Of a DNA stretch of 64,000 bases, positions 12,465-24,952 are shown piece by piece; the stretch's first letter is position 1, and each line of letters begins with the position of its first letter. The DNA lies in NCBI GenBank assembly GCA_022592435.1, contig JABYQS010000059.1:148821-212820 (forward strand), read 5' to 3'. The notes beneath the pieces were generated by a model. The model was not told the DNA's origin and searched no databases. It was given only the letters and a program-made list of their open reading frames with translations. Both the position numbers and the translations under genes were made by a program. This stretch comes from Cerioporus squamosus. Taxonomy: Eukaryota; Basidiomycota; Agaricomycetes; Polyporales; Polyporaceae.

Positions 12465-13947
12465 GTCCGTGGTTGCTGATCTCTAGTCACTTGTAGCGAT
12501 ATATGTCTCTTGTATAGCATTCCAACTCGCCATTCGCAAGCGTCATCCATGTTTGCCCTTGAGTTGACCGTCCTATTCGCTCTCCTCAGCTATCTCCGCC
12601 GTCGCACTGAATGCAAGACTTACAGTTTCTTGATCCCGGAGGCGATCTCACGATGTGACGAGACGTTAGACCTGCCAGTGTCTTGCCGCTCGGAAGGCGC
12701 ATGCCGTATAGTCTTCCGAACAAAGCTGAGGCTCGACGGTCGCGGCTCACACTCTTCTCTTCGCACAGGCCTATCACAAGCGTGTAAATCGACCGCAAAC
12801 TCCTCCTCGTCACCGCCAGGCAAAACTCCTCCAGTCAACGCACGCTTCGAGATCACGGCCATACCTCGGTAATGCGCCCGCAGCACCTCCGTGTGCTTGA
12901 AACATGAGAAGCCTCAGGAAGACTCTCCGCAAGGACGTATGTAACCACGTCACGAAAGTACAGTCATGCAAGCTTCTTGTCCTGGCTGGATTTAGGCAAC
13001 ACGAGGACGCACAGAGTTACGTTCTCCGCGGCGCGACTTGGAAGTTTTTGACGGACGATTCGGCTTCTCAATGTCGATCAGCGGCTAGTCCACGCTGAAG
13101 CCTCGCTGCCGCAGCTTCGCGTCACAAATTCTTCGCCTTCGACTACGTAACCACTTGCGGCTGTGTAAGTTGCTGCCTCTGGTCAGTTTCGGCTCTCCTA
13201 TGGTCGCGTCATACTCACTACCTTCTGCTTGTTCTTATGCAATGTTTTCGGGGCTTGTCCACCCTCTGATTTACCCAATGGTTCGCCGATATGGACCAAA
13301 TCGAGCCTCACGCTGGACACACACCTGTCGTAAATAACGACGTTGTACAGCAAGATAAGCGAGTCAAGATCCCCGTCGGCGCATTCTTTCCAGTCTTCGA
13401 ACAAACTCACAGGCTTCTTCGCCCTCGCGGCCCTCTGTCCGAGTCAGAGTCGACGTGTCAGCTTTCCTACGTAAGAGCACGGCGGCATGGCCATCGTCTA
13501 CGCATCATCGTCCTCCGTGGTATCATCTCGCCTCCAACGACCAATAGAAGCCAGAAGACGGTTCTATCCTCGGCCGCTCGGCCTGAGAAGACAGGGAAAT
13601 CGCTCACCCTTCTCTCTCCTCGAAGTTCTGCCGCAGAATCATGGCGGGCATGGCGCATAAGGCTGGCTCGCCGTCGTCAGGGTCGTGGCGGGATGCCGCC
13701 GTCGGTCCGTGCATGCCTGTGGTTCTTCCAGCGTATGCTGACCATTCGCTCTTGGATATTTTCTGCAACTCCGTGCGTCGAGCTCGGTCAAGCCACGCAT
13801 AGGATAAAAGGAGGGTGCCGGACAGCGAGCTGGCCGTCGACCTGTCGATCTGTCTTCCCCCCTGTACCCCGCGTACGGTTTGGTTCGTCCAGTGCCACTC
13901 TTTAGGATCCAGTCCCCGACTGACCGATAACCAGCCTAGGTCCCGTC
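12465..13947. other. Long intergenic region
   Basis: No supported gene. A 204-codon plus-strand frame (13291-13905) has no recognisable motif and an arginine/serine-rich composition expected of chance frames in GC-rich DNA. Confidence 0.35.
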
Positions 13948-14545
13948 ATGGCTCGTGGACGGCGCCGAGCCGGTGAGACGAACATACCAGGCAAATACGC
14001 CGGGGAGAAAGGGCAAATGCGCGGTGAAGTCCGGAGCATCCTCAAGAGGCGCATCGGTAAGTCGCTCCTTCCCCCTCTCCACCCGACCCTCCAAACAAAC
14101 CCACCACGAGCTGACGCAACACGCAGTGAGCAAGACAAAGGACAAGTCCGCCACGCTCTGGTACGATCCCGCCCTGTACCACGCCCACGTCTACATGCGC
14201 CGCCGCATCCGGCTCATCCGCTGGCCCGCCGGCGTGCCCTTCCGCAACCTCAGCCGGCTCACCCAGTCCCAGCTCATCCTGCTCCTCGCGGCCCTGAAGA
14301 AGCGGGGCCGGGGCGCGGTGCGCTTCGTCGACGTGACGGACGCGGAGGCGGCGGCGCACGTGCGCGACGTGGAGGGTGTGGCCCCAGGGGCGTGCGACGC
14401 GGGCGACATCGGTAGAGGTCACCCCGGTAGGAGCGACGTCAAGAAGTCGAGGCTCAAGGACGGCAAGCCAATTAGTAAGGGCAGGAAGTTGAGGTTGAAG
14501 GGGGCTATTACGCCGAAGTGGGTTGATGATGACATGGAGGGGTAG
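13948..14545 (+). CDS. Small, strongly basic conserved-looking protein, function unknown
   Basis: Two exons (13948-14056 and 14127-14545) splice cleanly with a 70-bp GT-AG intron, giving about 175 residues. The N-terminus MARGRRRAGETNIPGKYAGEKG is basic and Gly-rich. The middle block (LWYDPALYHAHVYMRRRIRLIRWPAG, LSRLTQSQLILLLAALKKRG) may form helices, and the tail is Lys-rich (KKSRLKDGKPISKGRKLRLKG). The composition suggests a nucleic-acid binding or nuclear protein, but no domain was recognised. The clean intron and consistent composition argue for a real gene. Confidence 0.6.
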
Positions 14546-15194
14546 ATGTTCGCGCGACGCAATCTAGGATGTCGTAGTACTACAGTCTTTGTCCAGTCAA
14601 TGCTCTGGGATCGAGTTCTGATAAGTACTACTAATTGCTACGACAAACGCGTGGCAATGGCGGAGAAGCACTGTCGCTGTCGATGTCCTTCGCTGTCTCA
14701 GAACGTGGCGGTTTCACTTGGTAACTCCGGAGTCGGGACTCTCCGTCAGGTAACCACCTTCAATTGTGACCTCCTCGATCTCTGTCACTCTGTCCTCCGT
14801 ATTTCCCTACTCCCTCCTGGTCGACTACTCTTTGTATGTACTCCACTTGGCTTTCCGAGGTGCATACGGTCTGTGCATGCAAGCCAGATATGTCGGAGAC
14901 CAAGTCGAGGCTGTTCAGTACTAACGGACAGTGTACTTGTACGGCGGCGATGCGATCCTCAAGGGCAAGCGAAGATCCCACACTGAGAGCCGCAGCGCGC
15001 GGCCCTCGAGAGTCAGTGAGTATCGCGGAAATCATGAGTCTGAGAGGTGGCGCGTCGGCGGGTCGTATCCAAGCCCAGTCGTCGGCCCAAGAGCTCACGC
15101 TCCTTACATCACTTGCCACATAGTCTCAGCCCGCGAAAGGACAACGATACAACGATATACAGCATGAGTCCATACACAGTCACATACAGGACGT
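14546..15194. other. Intergenic region between convergent genes
   Basis: Contains the 3' ends of the small basic protein gene (+) and SDR copy 1 (-). No further gene is seen. Confidence 0.4.
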
Positions 15195-16222
15195 TCACTT
15201 TCCCTTCTTCGCACGCGCAACGAGTCCCTGTATCTCCTCCGCACTCGCCTGGTCGATCATCCCATCGCTCAACACATCGTTGATGAAATACTGCATGATC
15301 GCATGCACCCAATACGGCGCGACCCTTCGGCGGCCGCAACCCGCTCGCGCGACGATGCCCTTCGCGAACCTCTCCGTCGTCGGCGTCGTCACGCTCGTCG
15401 CGATCGGCGCCTCGTGGTTGTCAGAGTGCACCGCGGCCACGGCGAGGTAGGTGTAGCGCACGCCCGTGGGGCCGTCGAAGAAGAGCTCATCGTTGTCGAG
15501 CCCGCGCGTGAGCGACTCGAGGAAGCCCTTCGTCGCGGCGTACACGGCGAGCCTGGGCGGGGCGATGTCGCCCGCGACCGAGCCGACGAAGTGGACGAGG
15601 ACGGGCCCGGACTTGGCGGTGTGCCGGAGATGCGGGAGCAGGGCGCGGTTGAGGAAGAGCGGGAACAGCGCGTTCAGGTTGACCAGGCCGTGGACGTTGT
15701 CCTCGGTGCGCTCATCGAGTCTGTCGATCACGGACGAGGTCAGGATCAGTACATATGCAGAGATGGCATGGCGATGCAAGCGACTTACCTCAACCCACTC
15801 ATGTCTCCTCCTCCGACGTTGTGATAGACCAGGGTGACGTGCAGATCCTTGAACGGCTCGACCATCTTCTCGAAGTCATGGCCCCCTTGCGCCGCATCCG
15901 CGATGAAGTACCGCACGTCCGCGTCCTTCTTCTCCGGGACACGCGCGCGCAGCTCCTCCACGACCTTCTGCATCTTCGCCTCATTGCGCCCGTGCAGGAT
16001 CAGGTTGAACCCATTCCGGAGGAGCTCCGCCGCCGTCGCTTTCCCGATCCCGTCTGTGGCCCCGGTCACGATCGCGTACGTGCGCCCGTTGGGTCCATGG
16101 AGGTACCTCCTGATGGACGTCGGGCGGAGGAAGTACAACCAGATAAAGGATGCGATGCGGTAGAGGTGGGGGATGGCGAGCAGGACGCCGAGGACGGCGA
16201 GCGCGTCGACAGTGCGGACCAT
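15195..16222 (-). CDS. Short-chain dehydrogenase, very-long-chain 3-oxoacyl-CoA reductase / HSD17B12 type, copy 1
   Basis: Exon 1 (16222-15789) starts with a hydrophobic helix (LAVLGVLLAIPHLYRIASFIWLYFL), then the NADP-binding TGATDGIGKATA and the YHNVGGG motif. Exon 2 (15720-15195) holds the catalytic region HFVGSVAG and YAATK (Tyr-x-x-x-Lys). Length is about 320 residues, usual for KAR/Ifa38-like reductases, which reduce 3-oxoacyl-CoA in fatty-acid elongation at the ER; related members act on steroids. The last four residues, KKGK, fit a dilysine ER-retrieval signal. A close paralogue with the same intron position lies at 26.2-27.3 kb. Two copies suggest a specialised rather than the essential elongase reductase, but this is inference. 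Confidence 0.87.
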
Positions 16223-17067
16223 GGCTCGTGTGTTATGGTGGTGGTCCAGTCAAGTCAAGACGCAAGACGTGGTGGGAACCGCAGGTAGATGGCGCTCCCA
16301 CATACTTATGTTGCTGACCGTCTGGAAGAACTTCGAACACCGCGACTCGCGAGCCGGGCCACGACGCGTGACGAGCGCGAGCACGTGGATGACGCGTCGC
16401 GCCGCGTCCTGTCGCGTCCTCTCAGAGCGATGTCTCTTCCTCCTCCTCCCGGTCACTCCATCGCGCGCTTCAGGAAAATCGATATCGCAACGCAAATTGG
16501 TCTTCTCTCCCTGCCTCGACTGCCTGCGTTCCATCCGGATGCCGCCCGCACCTCCGCGTCACTCTCCAGTTACTAGTAGCTGCGACTCGAGGTCCATATG
16601 CAGTCCTTCAAGTTGGGTAGTGTCTCCTCGTTCTCGTCATGGACTTTACTAACTCACTTGATGCTCTTCGTCGACGCGCGTGTTGCCTCCGTGTCTTTCC
16701 TGATCCTGGAGTTGGCACAGACCAGATCATTCACCTTGTTCGCCATCATGGTGTCCGTGCCTGCTGCCTGCTTCTCAACTCGATATATCCTCGTCAAGCA
16801 CGAGAGTAGCAGACCACATGAGGCCAGAATGCATCGCCGCTCACCATGCCTAGCAAGTGCGCTTCTGTATTCAGCGTTCTCAGCGCCGACGGGCGCATCT
16901 AGGCGCATCCCTATGAGCCTTGAGGCCTGAGGCCTGAGGCCTTGAGGGGGAGCGCTCTGATCAACATATATGTGATTCCACGCTACTTAACGCGGTCCAC
17001 GGTGTCCTCCTGGAACTCACAGCCTCCTAAAGTAACCGTCGACTCCTCCAGCCGCCAGCCAATCTTC
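16223..17067. other. Divergent intergenic region (SDR copy 1 / GNAT copy 2)
   Basis: Holds the promoters of the two divergent genes. A short iteration of TGAGGCCTTGAGGCC-like units occurs at about 16918-16945. No gene is seen. Confidence 0.4.
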
Positions 17068-18085
17068 ATGTCGTCCAGCAAGTACCCCGCCGGGGCATAT
17101 GTCCGAGTCGCCCAGCCCTCTGACCACCCTGCGAGCATCCGAGTCCTCACGCGCGCCTTCGCAAAGGATCCTGCCATGAACTGGTACGGCGGCGTGGAGG
17201 AGCAAGTGGAGGACATAGACTCGCCGGCGACGCCCAAGGCCAAGCGCACCTTGCGCAACCTCGGCTGGTTCCAGGGGGCGTTGCTCAGGCTCACTGTGCT
17301 CGTCAAGGGCGTCGTCACCGTGGTTGTCGTTCCTCGCACTGACAACAAAGACGAATCCCAGGCAAGCACCAGAAAGGGCAAGGCGTCGGACTCTTCGAAG
17401 GAGGAAGTCGTGGCAGTATCTCTATGGCTTCCGCCGGGGAAGACGCTCGATGTTGGACCGATCACTGTCCTCCGATCTGGCCTCCTCAAGGTCCTCAAAG
17501 GTTGGGGAATCGGTGGCGTCAAGGTGAGTCGCTGTTTTCCTGTTCATGACGGGCCGCGGATGGTATCACTCACACTTCGGCTTGTCAGCGCGTACTACTG
17601 GAGTTCTCGCCGGCAGTGGAACGCAGCTTAGAGAAGTCGTTCAAGGCCCACGAGCGAGAGCGACTCGACTCGTGGCATTTACTCGCAGTTGTCGTGGACT
17701 CTGACCATCAAGGGAAGGGTAGGTGGCGCGATTGATCACCATTCCGACGAAACGTCTGACGGGATCGTATCGTTCTTATGCAGGATACTCGACCATGCTC
17801 ATGGATGAAGGATTCCGACGCGCCTCACCGAAGCCCGTACATCTGGAGGCCACAACCCCGGCCAGCCGAGACATCTACGCCCATCATGGCTTCGAGGTAG
17901 TACTTCTCCGCGTGTCGCGGGTCTCATGCCGTTGCAAGACTGACGTACTTGTCGAGTAGATCGACGAGGAACATCATTTCGGCGTCGGGAAGGTCGACAA
18001 GAACGGCATCAAGGCCAAGGGCGAAGCGGCGACTGGGTATCCGGAGTGGGTCATGACGAAGGTAGGCTCTCTGCCTCGGCCTTGA
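17068..18085 (+). CDS. GNAT family N-acetyltransferase, copy 2
   Basis: Four exons (17068-17523, 17589-17718, 17784-17896, 17960-18085) join in frame. The protein begins MSSSKYPAGAYVRVAQPSDHPASIRVLTRAF. The acetyl-CoA binding motif A is VVDSDHQGKGYSTMLM (Q-x-x-G-x-S) and motif B is HLEATTPASRDIYAHHGFE. The ORF is open upstream to 16942, but the ATG at 17068 matches copy 1 and family starts. In copy 1 a further intron precedes a last WLT exon; here the matching acceptor AG is absent (ATGCGAA before TGGTGG), so translation probably runs into the intron and stops at 18085. The acceptor (amine, peptide or antibiotic) cannot be inferred. Confidence 0.82.
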
Positions 18086-18396
18086 AAGATGACTAACCTT
18101 CCTGTATGCGAATGGTGGTCGACATAATAGAGGATCGTACACCAACCCTGTCTTCCTGAAATCGTCTGCCTTACCTTGTCTATGGCGATGTTATCAGTAA
18201 ACTATGCGTCCGAGAATGCATAGGGGCGGAGTCCTGCCCCTACGCCCGTCAAACGGAGGGCCAGTGGTATGACTGTGTAGACTAGACAGGATGACATAAT
18301 TCTGGTATCCAGACGGTAGATGAATGTTTGAACACGCCTCCGTCAATAAAGTACTCATTCGCACTTCCCACCACCTTCGACTCCCGCACTCCAACA
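18086..18396. other. Intergenic region between convergent genes
   Basis: Contains the 3' ends of GNAT copy 2 (+) and DUF6534 copy 3 (-). Nothing else is seen. Confidence 0.4.
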
Positions 18397-20018
18397 TCAG
18401 ACGCTTCCCGAGCGCTCCTCCCGACCCATCGGAACCAGGTCGATGACATCCTTGGACGTATCGCGCGTCGGGTAAGTCTCCTGGCTCACGTCTATGCGGA
18501 TACCACGATGACTCCCCACCCTGGCAGTATCCCCGAACAGGGCGCGGTTTCCGAGTCGGCTGGCAGGCACAGTGGAGGAGCCAGCGCTCGCCGTGAAGCT
18601 CTGCGTCAGCACTCCCGGTCGGGAGGTGAAAGCACGGTTGTTAAGGCTGACGAGGAACGTGTTGGAGTAGAGCTTCGGGAGGACCAGGGCTCTGATAGAG
18701 ATAGAGAGTTGAGTTAAGCAGTTAAGTGATCGGGAATCGCAGATTGTGGTGACTCACGGGCACTCGAACAGAAGGTCGTTCTGCAACCGCGGAGGACTTA
18801 GCAGCAGCTCGGTACAGCCTGAGAACGTTGGAGGGGACTCACCGTGTGAGTCATGAACGCAATGGCGTATACCAGGGCCACAGCCGCTGCAGTGAGGTCG
18901 TTTCAGTCCCGTTAGGGAACCAGATATCCATTGTCCGTACCAGTCAACGCGCCAGTCTCGACTCCGAGCCGCACGAGCTTGTGTATCATGGCGTCCGATT
19001 GCTTAATACCAGTCTTCGAGCTCAGCAACTGCCAGATGAGCAAATATATCAGAGGTGCATTGGACGCGACCGCCTGGCGATGTTCGATACTTACCAAGTA
19101 TGCCATGCTTCCAGCAATGAGAGCGTCGACAACAGTAGCCGTGATGACGCCGACCTGTCGCGATTGTCAGCAGCCAGTCACTGTAGAGCCGGGGCAACGT
19201 ACTGAGACTATGATGCGATTCAGACTCGCTTCGACAGCGTTGGCTTGGATTATGAGGAGCTGCAGACAGCGTGAGCTAGAGTTAGACCGTGGCGAGGAGC
19301 GTACGGAACACCTACGATCACTCCCCCCTGCGATACCCAGCGCCATCTGCGCGAAGGAGAGCTTTGTCTGGAGTCAGATACAAATGCAGGCCGCGGAGAG
19401 GAACCAACGTACGAATACGATCACTCCCGTGAGCACCTTCGAGCACGACAGCATCCAGATCCTCCACGCGAAGAAGCACTGTACGACGAAAGAGACGACA
19501 GGCCGTCATGATCGGGGCACTGAACCAGGTGTTGTGGTAGGACGTCAAGCTCTGGATGCTCCCGTAGTCGTACACGTAGATCTCGAAGTAGGACTGCGTG
19601 ACGAGGCCGATCTGGACCCACTCCCAGATGAAGGTGCCCCACACGAGGAGCTTGAGGAGACGGCGGTCCTGCGGGAACCATGTGTAGTACATGTCTGAGG
19701 GGCATATGCCGATGAGCATCACCAGAGCTCGGGTCGTGAGGTCCGCGAGTACGACTTACAGCACTGAAGCGTGAGGACGCCCTGAAGGCCCCACGCGAGG
19801 AAGGCTCCCAGGAGCTAGAGCAAATGCAGAACATATAGCCATCAGTTGTGCAGAAACGTGATATGGTGGCTATCGACAGACCTGAGGTCCTGCCCTGCAC
19901 AAAGCTTTTAGAAACCATCCGCGACGGAGTAATGTCAATGCGGTACTCACAAAAGTGTCAGATTCGGCGGCAGCTGCGGGGCCGTCGGAGCAGTTGCGTT
20001 AGAAGGAGCTGAAGACAT
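18397..20018 (-). CDS. DUF6534 family membrane protein (copy 3)
   Basis: Starts with MSSAPSNATAPTAPQLPPN at 20018, with a first intron after LTLL. Exons then read LAWGLQGVLTLQC, SDMYYTWFPQDRRLLKLLVWGTFIWEWVQIGL and SYFEIYVYDYGS, followed by SLTSYHNTWFSAPIM, a TGALTGTDNGYLV-like helix and a C-terminal part with ALVLPKLYSNTFLVSLNNRAF. The acidic tail ends at 18397 (VIDLVPMGREERSGSV). The order matches the two DUF6534 genes of the inverted duplication at 47-58 kb, with which it forms a subfamily (EIYVYDYGS block), different from the NTYGAYLIGTFFG subfamily. Middle exon borders were not all resolved; no obvious break was noticed. Confidence 0.78.
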
Positions 20019-21164
20019 AGTCAACTGTGTTGATATGGAGGAGGATTGTGCCAGGTGCGAGAAGGGATCCGGTTGGGGGCTTGAGGACACCTGTATGAGC
20101 TCCCAATGAGTGGTGGGTTCCTGTATAAATATGAGTATGTGGAAGAAGCACTGAGGAACAGCAAACTCTATCCTCGGCGAACCAGATCTTGTTGAACTCG
20201 TGGATAGAAGCGGCTGGATGAGAATAGCGTATCGCTCTTGTACTCGTAGTCATTATGAAGCTGCCATGGTCACGGCAAGAGAGTACCTCCTCAGGGCTTA
20301 CATCGGTGGGTGACTGTAGGTCCTAATTCAGAATGTACTCACCACATCCCTGCTCTCACTCGCGTTCGAGTTGTCACGATCGAGGACGGGGGATTTTGGG
20401 AGTGACAAGGAAGGTCTCGTGGGCGCGCGCATTCGCTGCATCGCCCTGTCCAGACCGAGATAGGAACGGACCACTAGCAGGAAGTGCTGACTTCGTGATA
20501 CAGGTCATTTGCTAGATTGCCGTGCGCTCTATTGAGATCGTATGATCTTTCCCCGACCGTGCCGCGAGTCATTATCAAGGCTTTCAGCTTCTGCGGGCAG
20601 GGCACTCACTGAGCTATAGGTGGTGCTCCCAGTGGTCAACGGAGGTCCTCGCATCGAGAAACTTGCATGACAGTGGCTTCAATTGTGAAGGGACCGGACC
20701 ATCTTCCAGCTGTCAATTTGAGTTCAAATCCAGGTTTCACGACAGATGGATTGAAGATGTGCTCCCCTCGGGATCATATTACCCACCATCCAACTGACGG
20801 CGTCGAATCACTCACATAATCTTCCGTTCAGACACACTGGCCCTGTCGGTGGGAGAAATTCCCATCCAGCGGTGTAAGAGCGCAAGTTCACCCCGGGAAC
20901 CACGGGAAGCTATCAACTGTGTAAGTGTTCCTGACGGTGTGAGTACGGCGAGAAATCGCTTCGCGATAGCCAGGATCGGAAAGAAGGTACGACTCACGAC
21001 CAGTCGACGGCTACACAAGTCGCGTCAGTCGGAAAGTTAGTACACGTCGGTCAACCAGTCAGCGGTGCTGCATTAGTATGCGATTTGAGCAGTGTCCGGG
21101 TCGTCCGAGTCCAAGTTTGAACGAGCCGCACCCCGACGTAGTAGGCAGCCGACGACCTCGGGTT

Positions 21165-21360
21165 GGGAGAAGGACGGGCGGGTGCGGCTCTGGTGGATGG
21201 TGTCAGCACGTCCGGCGACGTGAATTCAGTCGAACGCGGCGGTAAGTAGCGGCGGCGGAGACGTCGTCGCTGAACGTTTGTCGCCGAGCGGAGGTCCGTG
21301 AACATTCTAAAAGTCCCGATCGATACCGACGTAGTCATGGAGCGCGGTCAGCAATCGGGA
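21165..21360. repeat. Dispersed repeat, copy A (partner at 40895-41085)
   Basis: Both copies share GAGAAGGACGGGCGGGTGCG, TGTCGCCGAGCGGAGGTCCG and GACGTAGTCATGGAGCGCG in the same order, with indels between them. Copy B has the longer open frames. It could be a relic of a gene or transposon; the family is unknown. Confidence 0.75.
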
Positions 21361-21919
21361 GGTGTTATGGATTCTAGTCAGAGCGTCTGGCCGATGACTG
21401 GGTTAGAGTCAGGTAGACTCAACTCACTACGGTATGTCTCGCTGCTCGCACTGACGTGAAGCGTCTCGAGTACTGTAGTCTCAGTCCTTTTATTCCCTTC
21501 TTCCTTGTTTGTGGATCCTCAGTACCCTGGACGTCTTCCCGCGACGTCCTCGCGACCCCGGCTGGAGATGCAGCGAACTCTAGAGGATGAGGAGGAGTGT
21601 AACCCCGGCGCGGGTTACGACTCTCGGTTCGCCGCTTTTGGACGACCGCTTTGGGACTTGCGACGCTCTTCTGTTCGGTTCCACTTTGTATATGTATCCC
21701 GCCGCGCCTGTGTCGTTCCCCCGCTTACGCTTGAACAATGCAGGTATGTTCCCGCTTATGCTTGAACGACGCAGCTTCAAGTTGTACCGCAGATGAGACG
21801 AGTCGCCGCACGACGCGTCGGTCGGGCGTCTGCGCGCAAGGCGGAGGCCACGTGGGCTCGAATGGGACTTTCAACTCGGCGTCTTCGCGCCCTCGACCGT
21901 CGAGCTCGCGCTACCATCT

Positions 21920-21995
21920 CCCCCTCCTCCTCCTCCCTCTCCGTATCCCCCTCCTCCTCCTCCCTCTCTCCGTATCTCCCCCCTCCATACCTCCC
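21920..21995. repeat. CCT-rich pyrimidine tract, two imperfect copies of one unit
   Basis: The block CCTCCTCCTCCTCCCTCTC followed by CGTATC occurs twice in a row about 190-270 bp upstream of the membrane protein start at 22188. Such CT-rich tracts are common in fungal core promoters, so a promoter role is plausible but inferred. Confidence 0.6.
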
Positions 21996-22187
21996 GACAC
22001 TGGCGCAAGCTCCTCCCAAACAGAAATATCTATAACGAAATGTAAGAGCCCTCCCGGAGGTTCGCCGTATCAGCGCCGCCGCAAGAAACTGACTATTCCT
22101 CGCGATAGACTCACGCTAACACCACGTTCTCTACTCACCCCTTCCTGACAACGCCCGCCTGTCTCTCGTTCATTTGCGACGGCGATC

Positions 22188-24952
22188 ATGTCGCAGCCCA
22201 CCCAGGTGCTGCCCTCATGGCTCACACTCTCCACCACCGTCGTCACCCTTCCAGACGGTGGCATCTCGACGTCCTCCACGATCCTGCGCTTGCCACTGAC
22301 GTATTATGGCCCAAGTGTGAGTTGCACGTACTTCCGGCGCGGCCCGTCGCTCATGCGTGCACTAGATACCTTTGGGTACCGACGGAGTGTGGACATATGG
22401 CGGTCTGACGCCTCCCCCGTCGACCACCGCTACCCCGACTTCTGCGACACCTACATCTACCCCTGTGAGCTCTGCGTTCACCTCGTCTCTTGCGACCTCG
22501 TCAGCGATCTCCAGCTCGACCCTCTCTGCAAGTTCGTCCGCGAGCTCGTCGTTGAGCTCTTCCTCTCAGACCGCTGCTGTCCCTACCGTCGCGTCGCAAG
22601 CGTCCCGTGGCATCTCTCCGTCGACTCTCGGGGCAATACTGGGAAGCGTGCTCGGCACCCTACTGCTCCTCGTGTTAATCGCCATTATCTTCCTCATCCG
22701 CTCCAACCGTCGCCGCCACGCTCCTGCAGACCCGCAGAACCCCTCGTCCAGCTTCTGGAACCGTTCAACGACCCTCATGTCGTCGTTCCGGAACAGTACA
22801 CTCCCTATCTGGACAGGATGGGAAATGGTCGACGCCGACGACGCGGAGGCCCCGCGTTCCCCGGGCGAAGGCTCTCCCCGCGGAAGCGGCGAGGAGGACG
22901 ACCCGTTCCTCACGCGGCGAAGCGTACACAGTGGAACGGAGATGGGACACACCCGCACGGACACGGACACGCTCGTAAGCCTTCCTGCTATCGCCCGTAC
23001 TGGCACCATGTCCACGCACCATTCTGCGCCCAAGCCCGGCGGACACATCATCCCCCGCGAGGTTCAGATGCGGATGGGCGAGGAGATGGGAGATGTGCCC
23101 CCGTATCCCAGCGTCCGGATGGTAGAGCGGCGGCCGTCAGATGACCAGAGTTCCCCTCTTCTACCGCCGCCGCCCTTGGACAGTCTAGAGATGGGCGGGC
23201 GCCGCGGGTCGCTCGGATCAGAAAAGTCGAAGATGACGGACAATGCGCGGTCTATCATGTCGGAGAAATCAGGCGATACCGACGTTCACGAACCGGAGGG
23301 CGCAGAGCTGCTCACTGCGCGACGAGTCAAGGTCGGACAGCTCCAGCCCCTCGCCAACCCAGGCCCCAGTACCAGCGTCGCTACCCCCAACATCCTCGGA
23401 CTCGACCGTCTCGCCAACATCGGACGAATGAGCTGGTTCAAGCGCATGTCTTTCCTCGGTGCACCGGCTGGGTCCCAATCGGTATCTGGTAGCGAGCACC
23501 AGGCCGGAGCATCAGACTCGTACACTCGCACGCCCCCACGTCATTCCCGCAACGGTTCGCGCTCCCGTCCTAGTTCCAATTCCCGCACTGGCTCCTTCGC
23601 CCGTATCTCCACACACGATCCCACACCGACCACGGACAGCTTCGGCAGGCGTAACAGGCATGACTCCGGTCTTGGATTCGGCTTGACAGACGAGCGTCCC
23701 ATCTCGACCGCCAGTGCGCAGAGCGCGACCAGCGGCAACACGGTATTCTACGACGCGAACTCCAGGCCGGTAAGCTCGATGGGCACGCGTTCGACCGCTG
23801 GTTCCGGCTCGTCGCCTATCCCGCCAGTCCCGCCAGTCCCACAGGCACCCATCCAGCCCTCACCCTTGTCACACGAGGTTCGGCATTCATCGGCTTCGAT
23901 ATCAACGGAGAGCAGCTACGGCGAGGAAATCAGGGATCGTCCTCCCACGTACGAGTCTGCCACCGCTCCGCAGTCGCGCACGGGCCTCGAGTACTCGGAC
24001 ATCGACGTGTTGGACATGCCCGCACCGCGGCCTGCCTCGCCATTCAGTCACGTGGCGCGTGCCCCTCCCCCGGGATTGGATCAGCTACCTAACCCCACGG
24101 TGTGGCGCAACTCTCATGCTAGCAGCGGCACCCCGACTCCTGGCACGGACGGCACGTCAGGCATCGATATCGACATCCTCGAGGAAGCGCCTCCTGCTGC
24201 TCAAGGCGGCTGGCGCAGCCTCGCGGGTGGACTCAGGCCGATGGATGGTAGGCGGACAACGTTTGGTGTGGTACGTGCAACCGCGCCCTACTCCCTCGTC
24301 GTGCGTTGTACTGATCAACCATCGACATAGCCGATGGTCGTTCAACCTCAAGACGCTCTCCGTTCTGAGCGCGGCTCCTTGCACTCGACGCGCTCGCACC
24401 TCAGTCCGCACTCGTCTCGCAGCCCCTCCGGTTCGCACCTGCCTCCTCACGGCATGCAGGAACCGGCTCGAGCTCCTCACGGCCCACCGCCTCCAGTCAC
24501 TCGCGAGGGATCACGATGAGCAGCGGCGCGTCCCTCGTCCACTCCAACTCTGTGTCATTCGATGACCACCGGCCGGGCCGACACCGCACAGACGTTGGTG
24601 AAGTTGCGTCTCCGCCGCTCTCCGCCGTCTTCGGCGCCTTCCCAAGGGGGCAGGCTCGCCTCCTCCTGCTATGCACGGACATGGGGACGACGTCGTCCTT
24701 CCCGCCGCCCCCGCCTACCACTCAAGCGCCCCAAGTCCCATCCCCATGCCGAGTCCTGTCGCGGTCAGCGGGACGCTGACGTCCACGGCGACGAGAGGAT
24801 CCGGGGACGAGAGCTTGACGGACCTGAGCGTGACGACCACGCAGACGGACCCGATCACGGGCGCGGTCGTGCACCTCCCGAGGCTCCCGTGGCGGAGCGG
24901 CAGCGAGCGGGCGTGGGGCGATCGGCCGGCTCGTGAGGACACGATCTGGTAG
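22188..24952 (+). CDS. Single-pass membrane protein with Ser/Thr-rich ectodomain and long cytosolic tail
   Basis: Exon 1 (22188-22316) and exon 2 (from 22366) splice in frame to MSQPTQVLPSWLTLSTTVVTLPDG, then a stretch of about 70 residues very rich in Ser, Thr and Ala, which would be O-glycosylated. One transmembrane helix follows (TLGAILGSVLGTLLLLVLIAIIFLI) with a positive stop-transfer RSNRRRH, then a disordered tail of over 500 residues rich in Ser, Pro and charged residues. This layout resembles Wsc/Mid2-type wall sensors or other fungal mucin-like receptors, but no WSC domain is present. Exon 3 starts at 24331. Near the end the coding phase appears to change at about 24510 and 24640 before DESLTDLSVTTTQTDPITG and a stop at 24952, so unseen introns or indels exist there. 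Confidence 0.72.

Larger units (their letters stand above)
20019..22187. other. Long intergenic region with a dispersed repeat
   Basis: No gene is supported. About 21165-21360 is related to 40895-41085 (see the repeat entry). About 21878-21905 carries a 28-bp block shared with 42484-42511. A CCTCCTCCTCC-rich pyrimidine tract lies at 21920-21995, upstream of the next gene. Confidence 0.5.

Noticed and set aside
13291..13905. 204-codon plus-strand open frame
   Set aside because: No recognisable motif and no family-like blocks.
20700..20760. Possible tRNA-like GTTCAAATCC
   Set aside because: The T-arm-like box has no matching A box or acceptor stem at the right distance.
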